In this document: positions 1-7,940 of the stretch, piece by piece | Layout of the letters: every line of letters starts with the position of its first letter | How positions within the stretch are numbered: the first letter of the stretch is position 1 | NCBI RefSeq assembly: GCF_004053875.1 | Contig: NZ_SBIP01000001.1 | Coordinates: forward strand, 1,150,573-1,214,572 | DNA length: 64,000 nucleotides | From: Neorhizobium lilium | GTDB taxonomy: Bacteria; Pseudomonadota; Alphaproteobacteria; Rhizobiales; Rhizobiaceae | Direction: 5' to 3' | The notes under the pieces: generated by a model | The model's input: the letters and a program-made list of their open reading frames with translations, nothing else | Databases searched by the model: none | What the model was told of the DNA's origin: nothing | Translations under genes and position numbers: made by a program

Positions 1-647
1 TCCAGCACCGAGGTTCTCGTCACCCGCGCGAACGTCGCCATGGACAGGAAACCGAGCGCGAGCGACGGCATGATCAGGCTCTGGAAACCGTTGACGCCGG
101 AGGGCGGCAGCCAGCGCAACCAGACCCCGAAGAACATGATGAGCAGGACCGAGGTCCAGAAAGTCGGCATGGATTGACCGATCAGAACAAGCCCGATCAG
201 CCAGCGAGCCTCGAAGCGGTCGCGCCGGACGGCGATGAGAATGCCGATCGGCACGCCGAGGCCGATCGCAACAACCAGCGCGCCTGCAGCAAGCTCCAGC
301 GTATAGGGAACCCGGCTTGAAATGATATCGACCACAGGAAGATTTTGGACATAGGATCGGCCGAGATCGAACCGGACCAGATCGGCAAGGAAACCGAAAT
401 ATTGGATATAAAGCGGACGGTCGAAACCGAGCGCCGTACGCATCACGTCAGTATCTGCCTGTGTCGCCCCTTGCGGCACGAGAAGCAAAACCGGATCACC
501 GGTGAGCCGCTGCAGGAAGAAGACAAGCGTGATGACGCCGAAAAGCGCGATCAACGCCTGCACCAACCGCCTGACAACAAACCCGCCCACTTGTATTACC
601 CTTTCCAAAACCGGCGCCCGCCGAAAGGCGGCATCGGTGTCCTTCAT
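1..647 (-). CDS. Dipeptide/oligopeptide-type ABC transporter permease (DppB-like), partial
   Basis: Inner-membrane permease of a peptide/nickel-family (family 5) importer. I translated this strand from the ATG at 647. The protein begins MKDTDAAFRR, then has a cytoplasmic leader, a first membrane helix ending LVFFLQRLTGDP (the DppB N-terminal signature), a periplasmic stretch with the family's RTALGFDRPLYIQYFGFL pattern, and helices running off the window after an ARVTRTSVL element, the start of the conserved coupling loop. The C-terminal third lies beyond base 1. It sits 34 bases downstream of the solute-binding protein gene on the same strand, so both belong to one operon headed by the GntR gene at 2182-2967. 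The ribosome site is weak, so a slightly later start is possible. Confidence 0.9.
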   Translation of the reverse strand, partial: MKDTDAAFRRAPVLERVIQVGGFVVRRLVQALIALFGVITLVFFLQRLTGDPVLLLVPQGATQADTDVMRTALGFDRPLYIQYFGFLADLVRFDLGRSYVQNLPVVDIISSRVPYTLELAAGALVVAIGLGVPIGILIAVRRDRFEARWLIGLVLIGQSMPTFWTSVLLIMFFGVWLRWLPPSGVNGFQSLIMPSLALGFLSMATFARVTRTSVL

Positions 648-681
648 GCCCGTCACGATGCGAACGCGGGCATGATTTTCG

Positions 682-2181
682 CTATTCGCTCCAGCTCGCC
701 CGGTTGAGGAAGAAGCTCTCGTTTGCGGTCGGAGACCATTTCAGCTTTTCGGAAGCGCCGTAGATCACGGCTGCCTGGTAAAGCGGCAGGATGAGGGCAT
801 CCTTTGCAACCGCGGTGGCGACATCCTTGTAGGCGACGAGCCGCTTGTCCGGGTCCAGCGTGTTGCGTGCGGCTTCCAGTAGCGCATCGATCTTCGGATC
901 GGAGAGCGCCGAAAACGAGCTGCTCGAATGAAGCAGCGGAAACGAGATGCCGTCCGCATCCTGGCAGGCGCAGGACCAGCGGCCAAAGGAAATTGCCGGC
1001 TGCTTGGTCTTTTCGCTCTGGGCACGCTGCAGATAGGTGGCGAAATCGACGCTTTCGACATTGATCTTGAAGCCGACGTCGTTGAGCTGCTGAATAAGTG
1101 CCTGAACGATGCGCTGATCGAAGGTCGGAGACGTGACGAAGGCGATCGGCTCCGCCGCCTTGGCGCCGGCTTTCTGAACGAGCTGTTTTGCCTGATCCGG
1201 GTCGAAGGGCAGGCCCTGGATACCGGCGACGTAACCCTTGTAATCCGGGGAGGCCAGCTGCGAGACCGGCTTGTCATAGCCGCCGAGCAGACCCTCGATG
1301 ATCGACTGGCGATCGACCGCCTGGGCAACCGCGCGGCGCAGTTCCACATCGTCGAAGGGCGGACGGCTCGTATTCAGCTTCAGATAGGCGATGCGCTCGG
1401 TGACGGCAGTCAGAACCTTGACGCCACCCGCTCCTTCGAGCTGTGCTGCGAGATCGGGATCGAGCGTCACCGCCAGATCGGCGGTACCGGCCTTCAGGTT
1501 GGCGACGCGGGTCGCGGCATCCGGCACTGCGCGGAAATCCGCGCGCAGGAAATACCCCTTGTCACCCCAGTAATTGTCGTTGCGGACCAGAACGACATCG
1601 ACGCCACGCTGCCACTTTTCGAACTTGTAAGCGCCGGAGCCGACCGGCGCGAGGTTGAAGGCATCATTGCCGACCTTTTCGACGATATGCTTCGGTACGA
1701 TGGACAGCTTCACCAGTTGCGCCAGAAGAACCGGATACGGCCCGTCGGTCTTGATGGTCACTTCACTGGCACTGGACGCGGTGGCGGAAAGGATCTTGTT
1801 GAACTGGCTGAGCTGCGGACTTGCGAATTTCTTGTCGATGATGCGGTTGATGCTGAAGGCGACGTCTTCCGCCGTCAGTTTCTGTCCGTCGTGAAAGGTG
1901 ACATCGTCCCGCACGGTGAAGACGATTTCCGTGTCGGACTTGTAGGCCCAGGACCTCGCAATCGACGGGATGATCTCTCCCTTGTCGTCGCGGCTTAAGA
2001 GCTGGTCGAAAATGTTGCGATAGACGAAATGGCTGTCCGGGTTCCACTGTTTATGGGGATCGAGCGACGACGGTTCGCTGACGAGGTCGATGACGACCGT
2101 TTCCTTGGCTGCAGCAAAACCGAGTGTCGGCATGACGACGCCGATCAATGCCGCGAAAGTCAAAGCGCGAAGCATTTTCAT
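682..2181 (-). CDS. ABC transporter substrate-binding protein, family 5 (peptide/opine/nickel type)
   Basis: Periplasmic solute-binding protein of 499 residues, the usual SBP_bac_5 length. An N-terminal signal peptide (MKMLRALTFAALIGVVMPT, cleavage near AAA) is followed by the family opening SLDPHKQWNPDSHFVYRNIFDQL. Further family landmarks are the middle pattern VGSGAYKFEKWQRG and DNYWG, and a C-terminal half with the typical RRAVAQAVDRQ segment. The start abuts the stop of the upstream GntR gene (TAGATG), with an AAAAGGA Shine-Dalgarno inside that gene. The DppB-type permease follows it. Substrate cannot be deduced: this family binds peptides, opines, sugars and amines. Confidence 0.93.
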   Translation of the reverse strand: MKMLRALTFAALIGVVMPTLGFAAAKETVVIDLVSEPSSLDPHKQWNPDSHFVYRNIFDQLLSRDDKGEIIPSIARSWAYKSDTEIVFTVRDDVTFHDGQKLTAEDVAFSINRIIDKKFASPQLSQFNKILSATASSASEVTIKTDGPYPVLLAQLVKLSIVPKHIVEKVGNDAFNLAPVGSGAYKFEKWQRGVDVVLVRNDNYWGDKGYFLRADFRAVPDAATRVANLKAGTADLAVTLDPDLAAQLEGAGGVKVLTAVTERIAYLKLNTSRPPFDDVELRRAVAQAVDRQSIIEGLLGGYDKPVSQLASPDYKGYVAGIQGLPFDPDQAKQLVQKAGAKAAEPIAFVTSPTFDQRIVQALIQQLNDVGFKINVESVDFATYLQRAQSEKTKQPAISFGRWSCACQDADGISFPLLHSSSSFSALSDPKIDALLEAARNTLDPDKRLVAYKDVATAVAKDALILPLYQAAVIYGASEKLKWSPTANESFFLNRASWSE

Positions 2182-2967
2182 CTACAGAATCCTTTTCGAC
2201 GTCGCTGGCGGATGAGTAGAGTGCACCGAGGATAGATCCTCACCGACAGCCGTTCTCTTACGTGGTTTGCGGGCAACGGGCATTTCGAGATCGGATTGAA
2301 GAAGCTGGGCCTGAGTGAAGGCTGCGAAAGCATCACCCGTCTTGCGAATGAATGCGGCGGCATCCTTGATGCGCCCTGCCTTTTTAGCGTCGATATAGAC
2401 GCTCCAATCGGCCGGCTTCAGTTTCATCGGCGCGGCGGCCTCTAAGAAATTCAGATAATATTCCGACCGGTCCCAGAGGTTTGCGAGCCAGCCCGCGATC
2501 ACCGGCGCCTTGATCTGCCCTGCCAGAATATCGAGAATTTCGCGCTCGTAGCGGCGAAGAAGAGAAAGCCGGTCGGCCGACATCCCCGTATGCGAAGCAA
2601 TCGCCGCCTGCATATCGCAGATTGCCTCGATCCGCTCGATATCGCGCTGAAAAAGATCGACCTCCGCCAGAAGAGGCTCCAATTGCCTTCGGCCGAGCGT
2701 GATCTCTCGCAAGCCGATCGCGGTTACCGGCACAACCCTCCAGCCACTACGAGCATGGGAGATCACAAACTCCCTGTGAGACAATCGACTGAGAACGGTG
2801 CGGATAATGCCGCGGCCAAACTTGTAATTCCGGCACAATGACTGCTCCGAAAGCCGCTGACCGGGCAGCAATTTGCCAGAAACAATATCACTGAGGATTC
2901 GCTGCTCGGCGAGCGTGGCGATATCATTGGGGTTCCTCGGGAGAAATGGACTTTGGCGATCTAGCAT
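2182..2967 (-). CDS. GntR-family transcriptional regulator
   Basis: Cytoplasmic DNA-binding regulator of 261 residues. The N-terminal winged helix spans about residues 15-80 and contains the GntR pattern ILSDIVSGKLLPGQRLSEQSL followed by GRGIIRTVLSRLSHREFV. The C-terminal all-helical half resembles FCD ligand-binding domains. It is the first gene of the minus-strand operon, and its stop codon touches the start of the substrate-binding protein gene, so it probably regulates its own operon in response to the imported compound. The 5' flank (2968-3030) is A/T-rich. The segment upstream differs from the operator palindromes seen at 14668 and 23201, so this regulator likely has its own site. Confidence 0.88.
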   Translation of the reverse strand: MLDRQSPFLPRNPNDIATLAEQRILSDIVSGKLLPGQRLSEQSLCRNYKFGRGIIRTVLSRLSHREFVISHARSGWRVVPVTAIGLREITLGRRQLEPLLAEVDLFQRDIERIEAICDMQAAIASHTGMSADRLSLLRRYEREILDILAGQIKAPVIAGWLANLWDRSEYYLNFLEAAAPMKLKPADWSVYIDAKKAGRIKDAAAFIRKTGDAFAAFTQAQLLQSDLEMPVARKPRKRTAVGEDLSSVHSTHPPATSKRIL

Positions 2968-3099
2968 AACATGAAACTAACATCTCAGTTCTGGCTTCTG
3001 AAGTTCCAGATATGCTATATTCCACTCGATGATTAGATTAATTTGTTCGCTCAACAATTCCGAAGCGAGTGATTTTTCCCGAGACGGAAGTTCTGTCGG

Positions 3100-3415
3100 G
3101 ATGCGAGCCTGGCGGCGGCCGCTGCAGCGAATTACTCAATCCTGCAGCGCCCGCTTTTCACCCGAACTGCTCCGCTGGATGTGACGGCGTTCGTCATCGT
3201 CGCCAGCGCCGTGGCGCTCCTCCCATGGTTACCGGCCGGGACTTCACAAATAACCATGGCGTCCGCCGACACGGTATTAATGGTTGGATTTCTGGCGATC
3301 GGCCCCGGCATCATAGGCCAGAGCTGCTGGACTTATGCGCTCAAGAGCTTTGGCGCGGCGCGCGCCGGCGCTGACGGGTGTTGTCATCGTCAACGTCTGG
3401 GGCAGACGCCCGTAA
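3100..3415 (+). pseudogene. Relic of an EamA/DMT-family transporter
   Basis: Reading frame 1 from about 3100 gives an EamA-like C-terminal half: NYSILQRPLFTR, a hydrophobic helix, then GPGIIGQSCWTYALKSFGAARA, a typical repeat-2 segment of drug/metabolite transporters. The frame then breaks. Frame 2 from 3368 supplies the usual end of this family, ALTGVVIVNVWGRRP followed by a TAA at 3413. An internal deletion plus frameshift has therefore removed the last helices, and there is no start codon or N-terminal half. The gene is dead. Identification rests on the family's conserved end segments. Confidence 0.6.
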
Positions 3416-3478
3416 GCCTGCTTTAGATCGATTTAGGGACAGTAACGGTGCCGCAGAAAGACCACCGATGCCGCTTGG

Positions 3479-3528
3479 GCGCATTGAGGGCTTCAATTTT
3501 AACCTGCGAAGCCCTCACCTTAATGCGC
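3479..3528. repeat. Two-tier inverted repeat (hairpin)
   Basis: GCGCATT (3479-3485) and AGGGCTTC (3487-3494) are mirrored by GAAGCCCT (3508-3515) and AATGCGC (3522-3528), forming a bulged stem-loop between the EamA and SDR relics. There is no T-run on either side, so terminator function is uncertain. It may be an old terminator or an intergenic palindrome. Confidence 0.4.
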
Positions 3529-3536
3529 CTCGCGTA

Positions 3537-3596
3537 TCAGACTTGTGCCAGACCTCCATCGACGAAGACATCGCCGTCGGTCACAGATCTGGGTCC
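3537..3596 (-). pseudogene. Terminal fragment of a short-chain dehydrogenase
   Basis: On the minus strand the last codons read GPRSVTDGDVFVDGGLAQV and stop at 3537. The VDGG element close to the stop is the normal C-terminus of classical SDR enzymes. Upstream the frame is closed by a stop after about 20 codons, and no Rossmann or YxxxK part is present. This is a tiny relic left by deletion; its shortness limits certainty. Confidence 0.4.
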
Positions 3597-3896
3597 AGCC
3601 TAGTTGATCATCCGAAATGATCCTGTACTCTTGCTGAGAGATGGTTTCGCAACATTGCGCGCCGTTCCCACAACGGAAATTTCGAATGGCCATAAAACTC
3701 AATCGAACCGATCCAAGCGCAGCTTCGCGCGTGATTGGCAGACGTAGTACGCAGTTTATAGCCAAACTTTCTAACTGAAGACCAACTTTTAGGAACCTGT
3801 TTGGCGAGTGTGCCGCCAGGCATCTGTATCGTCCATCTATCGTATAATGCTTCACATGGGCGTTAGGAAACGACGGCCTTCGAAAGGAAAAACGAT
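3597..3896. other. Intergenic stretch without a convincing gene
   Basis: A lower-GC segment between the SDR relic and the dodecin gene. Open frames here have no recognisable domain, and the longest overlaps the dodecin gene on the opposite strand. The last 20 bases carry a GAAAGGAAA ribosome site for the dodecin gene. Confidence 0.5.
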
Positions 3897-4106
3897 TTGA
3901 GCGAGCACGTTTACAAGAAAATCGAGTTGGTGGGCACTTCAACTTCGTCGGTGACGGATGCAATCGAGAAAGCCATCGCGAAGGCCTCAATCACCATCAA
4001 AAATCTTGACTGGTTTGAAGTCGGTCAGATTAGAGGGCATATCGTAGACGGCGCTGTCGCCCACTACCAAGTCGAATTGAAAGCGGGATTCAAGGTCGAC
4101 GACTGA
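3897..4106 (+). CDS. Dodecin family flavin-binding protein
   Basis: Small cytoplasmic protein of 69 residues, the standard dodecin size. The sequence opens MSEHVYKKIELVGTS and contains the family features: a beta-strand/helix with SVTDAIEKAIAKAS, the NLDWFEV strand with its conserved Trp, and the RGHIVDGAVAHYQVELKAGF strands. Dodecins assemble as hollow dodecamers that bind and buffer flavins. The start is a TTG codon preceded by GAAAGGAAA at a proper distance; no ATG fits the family N-terminus. It stands alone and codirectional with the DUF982 gene 180 bases downstream. Riboflavin or FAD storage for the many flavoproteins in the window is possible but not shown. Confidence 0.92.
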   Translation: MSEHVYKKIELVGTSTSSVTDAIEKAIAKASITIKNLDWFEVGQIRGHIVDGAVAHYQVELKAGFKVDD

Positions 4107-4286
4107 GTGATCGTGCAAATCGGTGGTCATCAGTATGGTGTTATACTTTGCACGGCGTTTGCTGCCGTCGTTGAAACGTTCATCAGCCAAGCGCCGTGTG
4201 GAACGGATTTGGTCTATGTAATATGCCGGTTTCACGAGAACAGCAGTTAGACGTAAAAGATATGACATGAAGAAAAGAATACCCCG

Positions 4287-4538
4287 ATGAGCATCATGAC
4301 GCCCAATGCCGCGTCTGCATGGATCGCGCCTGTTTACGTCCGCATCGGAAGTGGGTCTCCAGAACGCATTCGCGGCTCTGTTGACGCTTTGAGTAGCTTG
4401 TTGCACCGCTGGCCCGCTGCAAAAGGACAGGCCCACGCTAGTGCTGTCGCGCTCTGCTCCGAATCAGAAACCCACCCTGATCGTTGCCGAGAAGCATTCG
4501 TGAAAGCTGCGATTGATGCCGAGATGTTTGATATGTGA
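4287..4538 (+). CDS. DUF982 domain-containing protein
   Basis: An 83-residue protein matching the rhizobia-restricted DUF982 family. It has the opening APVYVRIGSGSPERI, the central LSSLLHRWPAAKG motif and the C-terminal REAFVKAAIDAEMF. These proteins occur in many paralogous copies in Rhizobium genomes, often on plasmids, and have no established function. The gene lies between dodecin and a nitroreductase on the same strand, with gaps large enough for separate promoters. No membrane segment or signal peptide is visible. Confidence 0.8.
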   Translation: MSIMTPNAASAWIAPVYVRIGSGSPERIRGSVDALSSLLHRWPAAKGQAHASAVALCSESETHPDRCREAFVKAAIDAEMFDM

Positions 4539-4589
4539 GACGATGGCACCTTTCTCAGCATTAGTTTGAACCCTCTCTAGGATAGACAG

Positions 4590-5192
4590 ATGACATCAAG
4601 CAATTTCAGACAGTCTGAATTTCCAGTCGACCAGCTTTTTCTTGATCGATGGTCGCCGCGCGCTTTCGACAACGTGGCTTTGCCCGAAAGCGATCTGTTG
4701 ACAATTCTCGATGCTGCCCATTGGGCGCCTTCCTCCTTCAACCATCAGCCCTGGCGATTTGTTTACGCACTGCGTGAAGCGCCGCATTGGGATGAATTTC
4801 TTGGCCTGTTGATCGAGTTCAATCAGAGCTGGGTTAAAACAGCGGGTGCTCTCCTTTTCATCGTCTCGCGCACACAGTCGGGTGAGATAGGCTCGGCGGA
4901 ACAGAAGGCGATCTACAGCCATTCCTTTGATGCTGGCGCAGCATGGGGGTCGCTGGCTCTGCAGGCCCAAATTCTTGGTTATCAAGCGCATGGAATGACT
5001 GGCATTCATTTCGATAAAGCCTATCAAGCTTTGCAAGTTTCCCAAGACGATTTCCGGATTGAGGCAGCGGTTGCAATAGGAAAGATCGGGGACCTCAATC
5101 AATTGCCAGAAGGTTTGCGAGAGCGTGAAACCCCAAGTCCGCGAAAACCTCTTTCCGATGTCGCGTTCAATGGGAAATTCGTTTCAAAATAA
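4590..5192 (+). CDS. Nitroreductase family protein
   Basis: FMN-dependent NAD(P)H oxidoreductase of 200 residues. The diagnostic N-terminus FLDRWSPRAFDN is followed by the active-site helix AAHWAPSSFNHQPWRFVY, where the SSFNHQPW segment contacts FMN phosphate in this fold. The C-terminal half has the LGYQAHGMTGIHFDKA loop and the AAVAIGKIGD strand near the end. Family members reduce nitroaromatics, quinones or enones, and the physiological substrate cannot be inferred. A GC dip in this stretch suggests horizontal origin for the 3.4-6.0 kb segment. Confidence 0.9.
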   Translation: MTSSNFRQSEFPVDQLFLDRWSPRAFDNVALPESDLLTILDAAHWAPSSFNHQPWRFVYALREAPHWDEFLGLLIEFNQSWVKTAGALLFIVSRTQSGEIGSAEQKAIYSHSFDAGAAWGSLALQAQILGYQAHGMTGIHFDKAYQALQVSQDDFRIEAAVAIGKIGDLNQLPEGLRERETPSPRKPLSDVAFNGKFVSK

Positions 5193-5282
5193 GCAGCGCG
5201 TTTCGCTCCCGATGAGCTAATCGCGTCGACCTTAAATGTGAGCCCGCTTAGAGCACGGCAAAATTGCACGTCGCAACAATGG

Positions 5283-5311
5283 GTGTGCTGTTGCGGAATG
5301 CGATAGCACAC
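5283..5311. terminator. Possible stem-loop after the nitroreductase gene
   Basis: GTGTGCT (5283-5289) pairs with AGCACAC (5305-5311) around a 15-base loop, about 90 bases after the nitroreductase stop. There is no T-run, so it is either a factor-dependent or decayed terminator. Confidence 0.3.
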
Positions 5312-5354
5312 CGAGCGTTCTTCGACCTGTACTGAAGCCAAATCAGGTAAACTA

Positions 5355-5474
5355 ATGACGTACGAATGGGATCACCGAAAAGCCCAGCGCGGTTATTTGA
5401 TGAGACGGCTGGGCGCGGTCATCGGCGCGATAGCGGTGGCTGTTATCTTGGCATGGATCTCGTTGCCAAGGTGA
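5355..5474 (+). CDS. Small single-pass membrane protein, 39 residues
   Basis: Short reading frame starting MTYEWDHRKAQRGYLMRRLG, followed by one strongly hydrophobic helix (AVIGAIAVAVILAWISL) and ending PR. The basic residues before the helix would orient the N-terminus in the cytoplasm. The upstream AGGTAAACTA gives only a modest ribosome site. The amphipathic start plus single helix is typical of small membrane proteins, but no family is recognised and it could be a chance frame. Confidence 0.4.
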   Translation: MTYEWDHRKAQRGYLMRRLGAVIGAIAVAVILAWISLPR

Positions 5475-6018
5475 GGGGATCTTAAGCTGTGCGACCGGCA
5501 GGCATCCACATTGCCCATAGACATGGTAGCCTGCTTTTATTTGGCACTGCATTTGCGGTGATCAAACTTGCGCATGACGGCGGGTCAGCAGGAACCGTCG
5601 AAAAACATCGCGACGATGAATGCCAGAAGGGCTGGCAAGCCGAATGTCATGGCCGCTGGCCCTCAAACACATTGAAAAAGTAAGTCCCGAACTGACCGAG
5701 GAAAAGTGCTCCCGAGAGGGAAGCGAGGTTCTTCGCTCGAAAGTGATGTGATTGACCGCGGTTACGGGAAGGCCGAACCTTCCGCCATGAAGAGGCCGAC
5801 GACTGTTGATTCACTAAAAAACTAACCCGGTATTCCATCGAGAATTCTGCCTGGAACTCAATAGGCTGGCAGAAAGTGACATCAAAATAGCCGAAGCCAC
5901 GAGGTTAAATCGCCTCTGCTAGCTGCTGCGTACGCTACGGAATGGTTTTCCTGCAAATGACCAGAAGCTGGCAAGCGCTTCCTCGATATTCTCTATGGAG
6001 TTTGTAGTCTCCTGGTAG
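5475..6018. other. Gene-poor stretch upstream of the flavoprotein operon
   Basis: About 540 bases with no supported gene. A minus-strand frame at 5647-5838 ends in a hydrophobic stretch and its stop overlaps the ATG of a 19-codon frame. Neither resembles a family, and both look like decay products. The promoter of the operon starting at 6019 should lie in the last 100-200 bases, but no clear -35/-10 pair or sigma-54 site was found. Confidence 0.4.
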
Positions 6019-7593
6019 ATGCGAGGGACCATGGGCGAGACAGCAGAGAAAATTGAGGCGGACATCCTGGTCATTGGGGGCGGACCCGCGGGGTGCTGGG
6101 CAGCTTGGAATGCGGCCGCAAATGGCGCCAGCGTCGTGCTGATTGACAAGGGCTACGTCGGCACAAGCGGTGCGACAGCTGCCGGCAATACGACAACCAT
6201 CTACACACGGCGCGGCACAGCCGAACGCGCCGCCACGGTGGGCCAGCGGGTCCGTCTGGGGCACGGTTTCACTGAGGCGGAGCGTGTGGAGCGTGTTCTC
6301 GATCGAACGCTTGAGAACCTCGATCTCCTCGCCAAGTGGGGCTACGACTTCCCGAGTTATGAGGACGGGCGACCCTATCGCGGGATGCTTCGCGGGCCCG
6401 ACTATCTCCGTTTCATGCGCCAGAAGCTCATCAAAGCCCGTGTTAAGGTCATCGATCACTGTCCTGTGGAGCAACTACTCGTGTCGGATGGTGCCGTAGC
6501 GGGCGCAGTCGCTCGGTTCCGTCGGTCTGGCGAGACACTCGAAATCCGATCCGGCGCCGTTGTCATCGCGACGGGCGGATGCGCGTTCCTTAGCGGAGCA
6601 CTTGGAACCCACAACCTGACTGGCGATGGATACCTGATGGCGGCCGAGGCAGGCGCCGTTCTTTCGGGGATGGAGTTCTCGGCGCAATACGGAATATCGC
6701 CGGCCTATTCGAGCGTGACCAAGGGCGTCGTCTATTTTTGGGGCACCTTCAGCGACGAACAGGGCAACGTCCTGACCGCGCCCGGTGATCGGCAAAGCGT
6801 CGTGGCGAGTGAACTCATCCGTGGCCCGGTCTACGCTATTCTCGACAAGGCGTCGCCACGGCTTCAGGAAGGCTTCCGACGCGGCCAGCCGAACATTTTC
6901 GTTCCCTTCGACCGCATGGGCATCGACCCGTTCAAGGAGCGATTCCCGATCACCCTTAGACATGAGGGCACTGTGCGTGGAACGGGTGGCCTCAAGATCG
7001 ACCACCGATCCACAACGACAGTGCCCGGACTTTTTGCGGCCGGCGACGCTGCCACCCGGCAGGGCATGTCAGGTGCTTCGACGGGTGGCGGCGGACCGAA
7101 TTCGAGCTGGGCGATGGCAACCGGGTCATGGGCTGGCGAGGACGCAGCAAGCTACGTGCGTTCGCTCGGAGCAAACTGGAGAGCGAGGGAAGCTCGCACA
7201 ACCAACCAGCGTAAAACACCATCATCGCCGCCAAGTAGCGATGATCTAAACTCTGTGGTCGCCCAAACCAAACAGCAGATCTTGCCGCTGGACGGCGGGT
7301 ACTTCAGAAACCAGGAGAGCCTGTCAAAAGCGTCCAGCATTCTGTCTGATCTATGGGACGACGAAGCCTGGCGATCCGGAGATCGAGCGAAGGTCCGCGA
7401 GGCCGAGGCACTGATCGCGACGTCGCGGTGGGCGACAGAGAGCGCCCTCCTGCGCAAGGAAAGCAGAGGCCTTCAGCGGCGAACGGATTTTCCCGATCCC
7501 AATCCTTTGCTCGCACGCTCGATCGATTCCGGTGGAACCGACGACATCTGGGCTTCCTTCCAACCTCAACAGAAAATGAGCGCAGCATCATGA
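6019..7593 (+). CDS. FAD-dependent oxidoreductase, fumarate-reductase/AprA-like flavoprotein
   Basis: Soluble flavoprotein of 524 residues in the FrdA/SdhA/AprA superfamily. The FAD Rossmann motif LVIGGGPAGCWAAWNAA is near residue 15. It is followed by the TSGATAAGNTT isoalloxazine contact region, a capping domain, VVIATGG, and the C-terminal TVPGLFAAGDAATRQGMSGAS segment that closes over FAD. Its stop overlaps the ferredoxin start (ATGA), and an ABC importer follows, so the pair should act as one redox unit on an imported substrate. The last 150 residues after the FAD domain are not well conserved. An ATG at 6031 is an alternative start. The family handles dicarboxylates, L-aspartate or APS/sulfite chemistry; the substrate here is unknown. 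Confidence 0.85.
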   Translation: MRGTMGETAEKIEADILVIGGGPAGCWAAWNAAANGASVVLIDKGYVGTSGATAAGNTTTIYTRRGTAERAATVGQRVRLGHGFTEAERVERVLDRTLENLDLLAKWGYDFPSYEDGRPYRGMLRGPDYLRFMRQKLIKARVKVIDHCPVEQLLVSDGAVAGAVARFRRSGETLEIRSGAVVIATGGCAFLSGALGTHNLTGDGYLMAAEAGAVLSGMEFSAQYGISPAYSSVTKGVVYFWGTFSDEQGNVLTAPGDRQSVVASELIRGPVYAILDKASPRLQEGFRRGQPNIFVPFDRMGIDPFKERFPITLRHEGTVRGTGGLKIDHRSTTTVPGLFAAGDAATRQGMSGASTGGGGPNSSWAMATGSWAGEDAASYVRSLGANWRAREARTTNQRKTPSSPPSSDDLNSVVAQTKQQILPLDGGYFRNQESLSKASSILSDLWDDEAWRSGDRAKVREAEALIATSRWATESALLRKESRGLQRRTDFPDPNPLLARSIDSGGTDDIWASFQPQQKMSAAS

Positions 7594-7928
7594 TCGAGAT
7601 CGTCAGCGAGGATCGCTGCGTCAAGTGCGACCTCTGTGTGGACGCTTGCCCCGACAATGTCTTCGATGCCGTTCCCGATAGCGCTCCCGTCATTGCCCGG
7701 CAGTCAGACTGTCAAACGTGCTTCCTATGCGAACTCTTCTGTCCAACCGACGCCCTGTACGTGTCACCGCTTTCAGAAGCGATTGAGGGCTCGACCGAAA
7801 CCGATCTGATCGCAAAGGGTGTCATGGGAAGCTTCCGTCGCGAAATGGGTTGGAAGAACGCAAAGCCGCGGGGGACCGCTGGCGACATGAGCTACCGGAT
7901 CTTCGAGACCGGAACCATTACACCTTAA
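7590..7928 (+). CDS. 4Fe-4S dicluster ferredoxin family protein
   Basis: A 112-residue electron carrier with two complete cluster motifs. Cysteines 10, 13, 16 and 20 (CVKCDLCVDACP) and 41, 44, 47 and 51 (CQTCFLCELFCP) form two CX2CX2CX3CP units, as in bacterial 2[4Fe-4S] ferredoxins and the N-terminal part of AprB. The C-terminal 60 residues carry no cysteine and may dock on the flavoprotein. The start ATG overlaps the flavoprotein stop by four bases, which implies translational coupling and a stoichiometric complex. The frame extends upstream, but that extension is antisense-like and lies inside the flavoprotein gene. Confidence 0.92.
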   Translation: MIEIVSEDRCVKCDLCVDACPDNVFDAVPDSAPVIARQSDCQTCFLCELFCPTDALYVSPLSEAIEGSTETDLIAKGVMGSFRREMGWKNAKPRGTAGDMSYRIFETGTITP

Positions 7929-7940
7929 CTGGAGAGACCA

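Noticed and set aside
928..1998. 356-codon plus-strand frame opposite the substrate-binding protein gene
   Set aside because: A GC-driven antisense frame. The opposite strand encodes a complete family 5 binding protein with signal peptide.
3520..3990. 156-codon minus-strand frame over the dodecin gene
   Set aside because: Low-complexity Arg/Ser-rich translation antisense to a well-recognised dodecin. Only its last 20 codons region, in another frame, shows an SDR tail.
5489..5683. 64-codon plus-strand frame after the small membrane protein
   Set aside because: No domain, no ribosome site, atypical composition. It is likely non-coding.
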